DNA of 64,000 nt from assembly GCF_015624425.1 (NCBI RefSeq), contig NZ_CP049919.1:930001-994000 (forward strand), read 5' to 3'. The stretch comes from Roseateles sp. DAIF2 (lineage in GTDB: Bacteria; Pseudomonadota; Gammaproteobacteria; Burkholderiales; Burkholderiaceae_C). Every line of letters starts with the position of its first letter. The first letter of the stretch is position 1. Below, piece after piece: positions 1 through 10,200 of the stretch. The notes under the pieces are model-generated. The model was not told the DNA's origin. It did no database searches and was given only the letters and a program-made list of their open reading frames with translations. The position numbers were made by a program, and so were the translations under genes.

Positions 1-3000
1 GGACGTGGACTAGACGTTCGAATTGAAGTAGGCCTTCGAGGCATAAATGATGTTTGCCGGGCAAAATTCGAACAGGGCGATTTTGACTTCAGTCCGTTGG
101 GTCTTGTGAAGGATCTGGTCAAAGCTGGAGTTTTTGGGAGTGCAGGAAATGCGAGGCAGCGACTCCTTAAAGAAGCGCGATACAGAGCTTTAGTCGATTC
201 ATGGCAGCGCCGCGCTGACGCACAATGGATAAGTACGCTGGCGACCCTTCCCTCCGAGCATCCTGATGCCGTTTACCGGAGTTTGGCATTAAGCTCTGAG
301 CGGCCTTTAGAGCTGCCGTACATTGGCGTCCATCGTCTCTGTTATCTCCTATACAAGGCAGGTCACATCGATTTCTCTCGTGCAACGATCGCCAAACTCT
401 ATATGGAGCGTGCTGGGTATAAGGTTGACATATACAGGAATGGTCCAAAGTCGCAGGGTTTTAAACAATTGGTTGATGCGTGGGGGAGGTTTGCTCGTCC
501 CTGGCTTCAAAGTGTTGGTGCACCTGCTTCATCTGCACCTCGTGCACGTCGACAGACCGGTCACGATAGAAATCTTGAGTGGGTGCGGATCGATCATCCT
601 GAGCTTGAAGAGTGGAGGCTCCTTGGGGTCGAATGGCTCAGATTAACGAAATCCGGGCTGAGTCAGCGTATTGTGGCATTAGGTACATTTTTCAGAAATT
701 ACCTAATGCGAAGCGATGTCCCCAAGACACCTGAAAAATTACTTCGGCGAGGGGCGCAAACCCCTGAATTTCTCCAGATAGTGGGAGTGACGCGAAATCA
801 TGTTGCGCAAAACAATCGTCTGCGGGAGTTTGTCGAATGGGTTCTTTTAAGGGACTTTAGCGATGAGGCGGATGATGGCCAGTTGATGGTTTCCCCTGCT
901 TATCGGAATCCATTTCCACCGGAGATTGTTCCGCGTGGGCTGGGTATGTATTCCGAAAGCGTGCGATCACCTCTTCCCTATGGCTACATCGCTGAACTTC
1001 GGAAAATATTGGCCGAAGGCGAGAGTTTTGGCGATTGGAAATATGCGCAGAATGCGCAAGGCGCATCTGTTGGAAGTATTGGCGCGCCGGGCAGGGACTG
1101 GTTTGTTGTTGATCCGTCAATTATTGACAATAACGACCCGGACTGTGTCTGGCGGATGCGCACGTTTAAGGGCGGGAGCGCAAGTCCCACTGTCGTGTAT
1201 CAGATGTGGAGTCCTGTTCGCTCGGTAGCCGTACTTACCAAGCTGCTCTTGCCTCTGCGAACGTCACAAGTACGTCTTCTGGACTCGGGGGAGTCCGACA
1301 CATGGAAGAAAGAGCGTGGCCATTGGGTGCTCAACGATCATCCATTGGCCGAGAAAGGCAAAGTCTGGCGACAAGGGGTGCTACGGCGCGTGGTTGATCT
1401 CGCGGAAGGGGTGGAGCCGGCAACTCAGCTGTATATCAACACGAATAAGACAGCTGATCAGGAGAAGTTCGGGCCGAGTAAGGGGTATGACATGCCTTGG
1501 TTCGTGGCTGGGGATCCAATTGACAATGTCTTCTATTGGCTGGAAAAGCTTCGAAACTGGCAGAGTAAATACAACCCGCTTGATCGGCGCACTTCGTGGG
1601 CTGAACTCGATGGTCGACACATTCAACCAAAAACACCTGAACAGCTTGCTTCCTATCCTGATGCATGCTTTCTGTTCCGGATGGCGGAAGCAACTGAAGG
1701 TGGACGAGCCCTGCCAGTGTCGGATGGGGTTGTTGACGGCGCTTGGGCCAATCTGCTCGGGGAGTTTCAGCGTCGTTTGTCTGAGCGAGGTGAAACCCAT
1801 CCGGGCGGTGCGCCAATTGTCCTAGTAGAGACTGATGGGAAGGGGCGTCGGGGCAGAACGGATTTCCCCCTGCATAGCTTGCGCGTTTCGCTCATCACGG
1901 CACTTGCCCTAGATGGGGAAGTGCCGTTTGCGATTTTGCAGAAGTTGGTAGGGCATAGCCGGCTCATCATGACGCTCTACTACACCAAGCCCGGGCATTC
2001 GCGAATCGCGGCTGTACTGAGTGAGGCGTCAGAACGGTTGGACGCCCGGAAGGAGCAGAGCATCGTTGGCTTCTTGAAAGATGCTGAGTACGAAGATCTC
2101 GTTCATAAAGTAGTCTTCAATAGCCCAGGCAGTCAGGCTGCAGCAGTCGCAGTCCATCCGTATGAGCGGAACCCCGCGGGCTGGATGCCGATGCATCACG
2201 GCCTCTGCTTGGTCGGCGGGAACGTCAGTGAGCTGGAGGACAACCGCGTTGTAGGCGGCTGCTACAACGGTGGCCCGTCGATTGGCGCCACTGCATTTGG
2301 GCCTGTACCTGGCGGTAGTCGCAACTGTGTGCGCTGCAGGTGGTTTGTAACCGAACCGCACCATTTGCCTGCACTAGCCGCGCATTTCAACACGATCGCT
2401 TTCCATTTCGACGAGGCAAGAAATCGGTCAATCGAAGCAGAGTCTAAGCTTCAGGCGCTGCGGCGAACCAAGGCGGAGATCGAGGCAAAGCAAGGCTACT
2501 TCCCGGGACACGTCGAAGTCAGGCAGGCTGAACGGGTCTGGGAGACAGCGATGAAACGCTTTAGCGATCTTGCGGAGGACCTTGTTGCTTGCTGGCGGCT
2601 TATTGAGCGATGCAAGGCTGTCCTCAACGCAGGGCCGCGAGATGGAGTAAGTTTGGTTATCCAAGGTGCGGTCTCAGATGTGGAGGCGGTGTTTGAGGAG
2701 ACTGAATCCGAACTGCTTCAGCTGTCTGGCGTGTGCAAGAGCGTCGAGCTGTACCCGGACCTTGCGCCCGGAAAAGCTGTTCTGCGACGAAGTCAGCTGC
2801 TTGACTCTATGCTCTACAACGAGGGACTGCCACCGATGTTTTTGATGCTAAGTGAAGACGAGCAGATGAGAGTTGGCAATGAACTTCAGCGGAGATTGGC
2901 AAGTGCAGCGGATTCTCAGAACCCGCATGTCGGTCACCGCAAGGTCGTTGAGATTATTGATGCCGGAGGTCGGCTGAGTGAGCGTCTCGGAATCGATTTA

Positions 3001-3072
3001 CTTGACTCAATTCCTGAGCTTCGGAGCATGAGAGCTTTGCATCGAAGTCCTGGCGAGGTGATTGACACATGA
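1..3072 (+). CDS. gmtZ: Tyrosine recombinase/integrase, GmtZ-like (5' end outside the window)
   Basis: A very large integrase-type protein. Numbered from the TTG at 97, a tyrosine recombinase catalytic block lies at residues 593-640: H593-S-L-R596, then LVGHS with the second His, then LYYTK with the candidate nucleophilic Tyr. Further on is a cysteine-rich region (GLC, GGC, NCVRC) that could bind zinc, followed by a charged helical stretch. This architecture and size match the GmtZ family, which with GmtY and GmtX marks GMT islands. The reading frame is open without a stop, and without an ATG or GTG, from base 1, so the true start is probably upstream and the TTG at 97 is only the first possible start in view. 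The stop overlaps the ATG of the next gene (ATGA), implying translational coupling. Codon use is AT-richer than the chromosome. I am fairly sure of the recombinase fold and less sure of the exact family name. Confidence 0.8.
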   Translation, partial: GRGLDVRIEVGLRGINDVCRAKFEQGDFDFSPLGLVKDLVKAGVFGSAGNARQRLLKEARYRALVDSWQRRADAQWISTLATLPSEHPDAVYRSLALSSERPLELPYIGVHRLCYLLYKAGHIDFSRATIAKLYMERAGYKVDIYRNGPKSQGFKQLVDAWGRFARPWLQSVGAPASSAPRARRQTGHDRNLEWVRIDHPELEEWRLLGVEWLRLTKSGLSQRIVALGTFFRNYLMRSDVPKTPEKLLRRGAQTPEFLQIVGVTRNHVAQNNRLREFVEWVLLRDFSDEADDGQLMVSPAYRNPFPPEIVPRGLGMYSESVRSPLPYGYIAELRKILAEGESFGDWKYAQNAQGASVGSIGAPGRDWFVVDPSIIDNNDPDCVWRMRTFKGGSASPTVVYQMWSPVRSVAVLTKLLLPLRTSQVRLLDSGESDTWKKERGHWVLNDHPLAEKGKVWRQGVLRRVVDLAEGVEPATQLYINTNKTADQEKFGPSKGYDMPWFVAGDPIDNVFYWLEKLRNWQSKYNPLDRRTSWAELDGRHIQPKTPEQLASYPDACFLFRMAEATEGGRALPVSDGVVDGAWANLLGEFQRRLSERGETHPGGAPIVLVETDGKGRRGRTDFPLHSLRVSLITALALDGEVPFAILQKLVGHSRLIMTLYYTKPGHSRIAAVLSEASERLDARKEQSIVGFLKDAEYEDLVHKVVFNSPGSQAAAVAVHPYERNPAGWMPMHHGLCLVGGNVSELEDNRVVGGCYNGGPSIGATAFGPVPGGSRNCVRCRWFVTEPHHLPALAAHFNTIAFHFDEARNRSIEAESKLQALRRTKAEIEAKQGYFPGHVEVRQAERVWETAMKRFSDLAEDLVACWRLIERCKAVLNAGPRDGVSLVIQGAVSDVEAVFEETESELLQLSGVCKSVELYPDLAPGKAVLRRSQLLDSMLYNEGLPPMFLMLSEDEQMRVGNELQRRLASAADSQNPHVGHRKVVEIIDAGGRLSERLGIDLLDSIPELRSMRALHRSPGEVIDT

Positions 3073-3698
3073 GCGAGCAGCAGACTCCCGAACATGTGCT
3101 TGAGGAACTCCTAGAGAAAAAGCCAAGACCTCAAAAGTGCCGTAGCTTGATTGCGCTAAATGCATTGTGTGAAAGGAATTTTGAGTCGGGCGGCCGGGAT
3201 TTCTCAATTGCCCTCATTGGAAAACTCTGCGAGCAGCAGGGCGTGCTTAAATCCAGGGGCTTGTACAACGAGTCTGCAGCAGATCATCGAAGGGTAATTG
3301 ACGCTTGGGCTGCGCGTGCCGGGCCGGTTCCGACTAAGAAGCCTGAGGCACTTGCGACTGATGCGTACATCGATCGTATCGACGACCCTGCAATTCGGTT
3401 TCTCGTCCATAGAGTGATTGCTGAGCGAAACAAGTTGAAGGCTCAGTTGAACACTCTGAAGAGTGCAACAAAGATCGTTGTAGACCGACGCGTCGGTGAG
3501 GGTGATCAATTGCCATTCAGCGGTAAGGTTGCGCTAACCAACTCGGAGAGGGATGCTCTTCGGAAGGTAATTTCTCCAGCCTTCCTCTCGAGCAATGGGT
3601 GGGCTGAGATTGAGTTCGGTGAGATCGTCAACGATCGCGGGCGAACCATCTTTGATCCGGGTTTTGCCACGGGGCTTCGCAAGCTTCTCGGGGACTAG
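3069..3698 (+). CDS. gmtX: GmtX-like small protein of the integrase module
   Basis: A 209-residue soluble protein starting at an ATG that overlaps the stop of the preceding recombinase by 4 bp. The N-terminal part has the pattern CERNFESGGRDFSIALIG followed by KSRGLYNESAADHRRVIDAW, which I recognise as typical of the GmtX protein encoded directly after gmtZ in GMT islands. It has no catalytic motif and no membrane segment. A helical, charged middle (residues about 110-140) may be a coiled coil. Its biochemical role is unknown; the coupling suggests it assists or regulates the recombinases. The assignment rests on neighbour order plus remembered family sequence, not on a search. Confidence 0.7.
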   Translation: MSEQQTPEHVLEELLEKKPRPQKCRSLIALNALCERNFESGGRDFSIALIGKLCEQQGVLKSRGLYNESAADHRRVIDAWAARAGPVPTKKPEALATDAYIDRIDDPAIRFLVHRVIAERNKLKAQLNTLKSATKIVVDRRVGEGDQLPFSGKVALTNSERDALRKVISPAFLSSNGWAEIEFGEIVNDRGRTIFDPGFATGLRKLLGD

Positions 3699-4227
3699 GT
3701 GACGCGTCTTGTGGCGCCCGTCCCGAATTTTCCCTACTTTGATTCCCGGTCGCGCTCGCTCAAGATGGATGTTCTATTCCGGAGTCGCTGATCACCCAGT
3801 CTGATGTATCCACCAGCGCATCCAGTGCCGTTGGTCAGCGGTAGCCTTGAACCAGAGGTCCCCACATTGGCCGTTTGCCATCAAAAGGTGTGAGTGTTGG
3901 CGATCGTCTCGAACCGACCCACCGAGATCACGCAGTACTGACCCACCCTCAGGCTACCCCAAGGCGCCTGCATCAGTAGCTTGGGTTTGATTCTCGTCGC
4001 TCGTTGGAACTCCTTTCTTGCGGGAACTGGAAGCCCTGGGCCCCGAGTCAGCGTTGAACGGCGGCTTTCTCAGTTCGCCAACCAGCACTCCAAGCGGCTG
4101 TACGCCGGTGGCAAGGTGCGCCGCCCAGAAACGGTCGCTGAACTTGAGATATCAGCGATAGCGGGATAGCGGCGCAGGCAGACTGGAACCCGCGATCCCC
4201 GGCGTGACAGGCCGGTATACGCCCCGA
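3699..4227. other. Intergenic 529 bp, possibly the relic of an IS end; no convincing gene
   Basis: No reading frame here looks like a real protein: the longest, 3981-4169, is 62 codons with no recognisable motif. The octamer GACCCACC occurs at 3916-3923 and again at 3940-3947, 24 bp apart, in a context resembling the repeated ends of IS21-type elements. No transposase remains. Both neighbouring genes end here (gmtX from the left, TcA from the right). Confidence 0.35.
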
Positions 4228-7200
4228 TCACACCTGCGTGTCGTAGCTCAAAACTATCGACAGATCGCGCACGGTTAGGCTATTCAGCCGGTGGCGCAGG
4301 TCCGCTCCTGCGCCGGTCTTCTCCACAAAGCGTGGAGCGATCAGGCTCACGTCTGCACTCTTCGCCTTCACCTGCAACCGAACCGGAGCCTTTCCGGCAA
4401 GCTGCACGCGCGCCATCGGCAGCCCGCCTAGCCTCGTCGGAAGCGATTGGAACGTCACCGCTTGTGAGACGGGCGGCCCCGAAGGCACGCCGTTGGTGAG
4501 GGGCGTGAGCACGACGTCCGCTTGCAGGGCCGTGCCGCCCTGATAAGCGGCGATGTCGTCGACCTGAAGCATCAGCGCCAGTTCGGTCGCCTTCGGCCCG
4601 CGCGTGCGCAGAAGATAGGGAAAGTGTGCAACGTCGATGTCAGCCTCGAAGATCGACTCGGTGGCCGTCGCGTCCGCCGGCCGAAGCCCGCGATTCCACG
4701 CATTCGCGAACTCGTGGCGCAAGCTGAAAAGTCTCGCCAGACCCTTGCGCGGCGGCTGCAAGCTCGTCTTGCGTACGGCGTCCTGCAACGGCTCGCCCCC
4801 GCCGCGCGCGCGATAGTCCACCCGAATGATCACATCGGCCACGGTCATCGGATCGAGCGCATTGGTATCCAGCGGCATCTCAAGCCGCCAACGACTGATC
4901 GCGCCGAATCCCTCGAAGGGGTCGAGGCGCGTCCGGCTCCTGTCAGGCGCAAGACCCGAGTCTTCCTGCGCATGGCTCGTCGCTATAGAACGAACGACGC
5001 CCTGGTTGTACGTGAACCGAGGATCGTCCGGTTGCTCCGCATAGGCCGGCGACAACGAGTTCGACGTGCGCACGCGGCTGTTCAATAGGGTCAGCGTCGC
5101 GTTGACGTTGACGTACGGCCCGGTGACACAAGGAATGGTCACCGAAACACTGCGGATTCGCCGCATGTAGTGGCCCGGAAAATCCGCGTCGAACAACGCC
5201 TCGGGCAGATTGAACTCGCAGGCCCCTGTAGCGCGCAGGGAAATCAAGGCCATCGGATCGCACTGAGCCAGCGATATGGGCTTCGACAGATCGAACTCGT
5301 AACGCTCCTGATCGCGATAGGCCCGCGCCATCTTGCGTAGCGCCAGCGCGAGTCGTTCTCCGGAGAGCAAACCGTTGTGCGCCTTGTCGAAGTAGCCGTA
5401 CTCCACGAAAGTAGCGGAGCCGTCGCCAGTGTCAAACCGATACACCTGCTGCACCCGTTTGCAGAGATCGAAAGCGAGCTGGTAATACTGCCCCAGCAGA
5501 AACCCCACTTCCTGCTTCAACCAATCGTGATGCGCGAGTGCGGTCGCCTTGTTCTCCAAGAACTCCAGCCGCTCCTGCGCGAAGTCCGTATCTTGGTCAT
5601 GCGACTGCAGCTGGAGGTTTGCGAGATCCAGTGCGATACGGGCGGCGATCAGCTGCTTCTCACCGTGCTCGTGCTCTCCCACGGCAGAGGACAACTGCAA
5701 CGCCCACTCCTCGGCGCGGCGCTCGACCTGCGCGCGTATTTCGGCCAACGTGGCCTGATGCGTTGCGTCCGCCGCATTGTTGGTCTTGCTCTGCGCGAAC
5801 GCTTCGAGCCCGAGCGAGAGCATGTGCCCACCGAGATAGACTTCCAGCACCGGAGAACTGATTCCAGCTGTTCCCGTCATCATGGTGGGGATCGCGCTCA
5901 TCATTTTCGCGTTCATGGAATACAGGCTCGCTTCGGCGAGAATCGAACGCGCCCGACCCAGCGACTCGATCCGCGCGAGCTCGGATGAGTTCAGCAACAC
6001 GTGCGCGTCCGCGATCACGCCGTTCGGCGACGGCTCACTCAAGCCAAGCTGTCGCGTGAAGTACGGTATGCGCACTGTCTCCAGCAAATGCTGCGCCTCC
6101 TCGAGCACATGAATCTGCGCCTTCGCCTGATCCACCTCGCGAAGCTTGACCTGGCGAATCTGGTGGCGCATCAGCGCGACGTCTTGTTGTGCACGACGCA
6201 GGGCGAGCGCCTCGCCATCGCGTGCTTCAAGAATCGCTCGCAAATCCTGCCCGAGACGACGCACATCCTCGACTGCCTGATTCGCCTGCTCGAGACAAAC
6301 ATCGAAGCGCTGCTGTGGCAGCGGCGCGCCGAGATCTGCGAGTACGCTGGCGAGATCCAGACCTTGCGCGCGTGCCGCTACAAGCAGCGCGGGGTCGATC
6401 GGCGGCTCGTATAGCGGCAAGTCCCGTACCACGCCTTCGATGTTCATGCAGTGACGGATCTGGAACAGCAGTTGAGCAATCCTGTCCCACAGCGATTCGA
6501 GCAGTGGATTTGAGGGAATGCAGAAGTACAGGGCTTCGGACATTCCGAGCAGCCCACCGCCCGGCGGCGTACCGGACGTGGCGAACGGCACGCTGAAGGG
6601 GAACTCGTTCTCCAGCAGCACAAGGGCGTTTGAGAAGCGATCGAGCGCGCCTTTAAGCGTAGCGTACGTCTGCGGTTTGCGGCGGGCCCGCGGTGGAATG
6701 CGCTCGGGCCGCGGGCCCAGGAGGTTCGCGGCGAACACGAGAATCTGGACCGCTTCGTTGATCGGTTCTGGACGCTCGCTCCGCACCAGCGTTTCCGCGC
6801 GCAGTACCAGGTGCTGAATCCAGCGGATCACCACGTGCTTCTGAAACGCGCCGATGCGTAGGCGCCCGATGAGGAACGGATTGAACGGGTCGCTCTCCCA
6901 CGCCACGATCTGCGCGGTGGCCTGCGCTTTAAGTGCTAGTTTCGCGGGGTCCGTCGAACTCAGCGCCTTCAGCAGATCTTGGATGCGCGGCGGCTTGCCA
7001 GCGAGCTGGAACGGTAGAAACTGCCAGTACTCCGCCGGACTGCCTCCGGGCGCCGTCGTGAGGTTGCCGGCAGTCGGGTCCAGCACGAAGCGCAGACAGC
7101 GCTCGGTGACACCGAAGAGCCCGGCCGCCTCGGACACGTCCGCCATCAACATGGGGCAGTGATAGAACACCTCCCAGTTGTAGTCGGCATACGCGCCGTT

Positions 7201-10200
7201 GCCGAAGTCCACCTCCTCCAACGGATAGGGCATGGTCACGCGCCACGTCGGCTTGTACTCGATCTGGAATCGGTTGCCGCCGCCGTCGTTGCTCAGCCGC
7301 TGCGTGCTCGTCGCGAGCAGCGCCTCCACACCGCCCTGGTTGAGCAGCCGGATGAAATCCGCCACGTGCGGATGGAACAGGTTGCGGAAGAGCAGGTAAT
7401 CCCGCGCCATGAAATCGATGATCTTGCGATCGAGAATCGACGCATCGCTCCCCCACTTCTCGCGAGCACCGATCTCCGCGATCGTGTAGGGCGCGTCGTG
7501 GAGCACGAACTCACTTGCCGGAATCCGTTTCGAGACCGGCATCGCTCCGGACAGCGGGAACTGCGGCTGCTGCGCGGCCGCCGCGCCGTAGATGCGCTTC
7601 TGCCGCTCGAGCAGCGGACTTGGCGCATCTCCCGGCCGCACATCCGTCACGAGGACGTCGGTCAACTTCACGCCTGACGGCGCAAGAGGCACCTTCGGTT
7701 TCGCGACGTACTCGAAAGGCGTGCGCACGAAGCGTTGCACGCGTGTCACGATGTAGTTGCGATTGAAGTCCTGATAGAAGCACGGCCCCTGCAGCACGTA
7801 CTGCGGGTAGTGATGCGGCGGCGTCACCCGGTATGTCGTCGGCGACCTCGTAAGCGCGGGCAGCGAAACCCGGCGCGCGTTGACAATCGACGTCGGCAGC
7901 ACACGCGCGTTGAGCGGCAGATAATCTCCGACGTTGAACGTGAGCCCGGACGCACCGCTCTGCAGTTCGAACGTATTGAAGACCGGCCGCGTGTTGTCCG
8001 GCTGGATTACCCACAGATCGCCGGACTGCCCCGGCGGCACACCCAGCACCGTTCCGGCCGCGCGCAGACGCCCGTTGACGCCCGAGAACTCGAACGATCC
8101 GCGGTCGACACTCTGCGCGGCCGAAGTGTTCTCGATGCGCATGAAGCCTCCGCCCGGCCCGGGGTTCGGCACCCACTGCACTACCCAGTGCCGGCAGATG
8201 AACTCCACATACAGCTTGCCGTCGTAGGTCGGCATGGCCGAGAACACGTATTGCTCGGGATGGACGTTGCTGGAGCTGAGCACCAGCGAGGACACCTCTT
8301 TCGCCGACCATCGCCCATCGAAGAACTCGCACCACGCGATGCGAAGCTCCATGTGCGTGTCCTGGGGACGGATCGCTTCGGTGTTGTCTGGCTCGAGCGG
8401 TTCGGCGGGTTCCTTCGGCGGCGGCACCTCCCAGAACAGCGAGCGCCCATGGGCTGCGTTGTTGTCCTCCCAGGCCTTCTTATCCGCCTGCCACTGCTGC
8501 ATGTCTTTTTCCCATTTCGCATGGGCGGCTTCCCACTGATCGTGCGCCTTGCGCCAGTCCTTGTGGGCCTGGGGCTCGCGCAGCGGATTCTGTCCGCCGG
8601 CGGTCGGATTGGGTTTCACTTCCAGGATTGGCCAGAACACGTAGAGCCGGCGATTCCAGATGACGGGAATCACGTGCGCGCCTTCGACCTTGCCGTCGTG
8701 GACGGTATCCACGTCGATCGGCACGCGCTCCCACGGCGTCCAGCGCTCGTCGTTCTCCAGACGGCGATAGTGGAAGGAGTAGGGCGCGCCGAGAGTGCTG
8801 CGACCGATCATGTGCACGAGGTCGACTTCGCGAGCGCTGCCCGCGTCGTAGCCCTGCGCCCACGCGCCGCAGATCTCCAGGCGAGCGACCGCGTCCAGTC
8901 CCTTCAGGTAAGTCAGGAAGACCGCTTCGATGCCCTCCTCCGACAGCTCCGCCTGGCCGAGATCATTGATGAAGCGGTCGAAGAGCGGCGAGCGATCGCC
9001 CCGCTGCAGTCCCTTCATGTAGTTCTCGGGATACAGCAGCACGCTGCGTGCAGCCCCCTGCACGCGGAAGTATTTTTTTGCCTCCCACACTTGCGGATCG
9101 ATCGCCGTGGGAAGGACTGTGTCCTGGTGCAGGGCGCCGAGATTCTCCAGATTGAGCTGAACGCGAAGCACAAAATTCTGAACAGCCTTGATGCCATTCA
9201 GGACGCGCGAGGACTTCACGCAGCTGCCGACTTCGGTGTCCAGCAGCAGCAGCTCGAAGAGCTGATCGCGATTCGTCAGACCGAGCCGAGGCAGCAACCA
9301 ACTCGCCAGCGCGTCGCGCCACCGCTCGCGCAGCGGGTCGTTGAGCCCCGTCGACAGCTGAAGCCAGTCGGCTTCGTCGAAACGGGCGCGCGTGGCCCGC
9401 TTGACCGCCTCGGTCTGCGCGGCGTCGCCAGGCTTCGTCGCCCAGGCGAGCAGGTCCACGCCCGCGACTCCCACTCGCCGGACAAGACTGGTCGCCGCGT
9501 TTACCCGCAACAGCGCGCGCCCGTCGATGATGTCCGACAGCGCGGCGGCGAATCCGCCAGCGCCCAGCAGTAACGAAACGTCCGCTGCATTGGCACCAAT
9601 AGCAGTCGTCATCAGGTTACCCGCATCGGCGACCGATGGCGCAGTCAGAATGCCGATCAGCGCATCGCTGCCGCCGCGTAGCCGCTCACTCAGCCGGGCG
9701 AGTTCCGTCAGCCTCAGAAGGCCGCGCAGTAGCGGCGGCGCCGCTGCATCGATCGCCGCAGCCGTTGCCGGAGTACGCGCAAGCGGCAAGGCGTCGATCT
9801 TGAATCCGGAGAACGAGGCTGGATTCGCAACCGCATGCTTCAGCAATGCGGGATCGAGGCGCGTGGATCGCAACAGGCGCGACGCCTTGTCGAATCGCGT
9901 GAGTGCGGCAGTGGCCGCCGCAAACGCCGGTGCGGGCACGAGTAGGCGCGCTGGCAGCGGGCCGCGCGGCTCGGTACCGTTGATCCAGGCCAGTCGCAGC
10001 ATGGCCGGGTCCGGCCCCGTGCGTCGCCACTCGAGCGTCACCTCCACGCGTTCGCGGGCCTGCACGGTGCGCGCATCGAAGCGCCAGAGCTGACCCGTGT
10101 TGACCGCCGGCACAGCAACGCCACTCCAGAAGAGCGCGGGCGTTCCGTTGGTCGTCACTTCGAACACGACAGCGGCGGGCGATCGCGGCAAAAGATGAGC

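Noticed and set aside
3981..4169. A 62-codon frame in the gmtX-TcA gap
   Set aside because: No motif, no ribosome site, and composition not like its neighbours' proteins.
7735..9573. A 612-codon plus-strand frame inside the TcA gene
   Set aside because: Arg-rich shadow of TcA; no start signal or domain.
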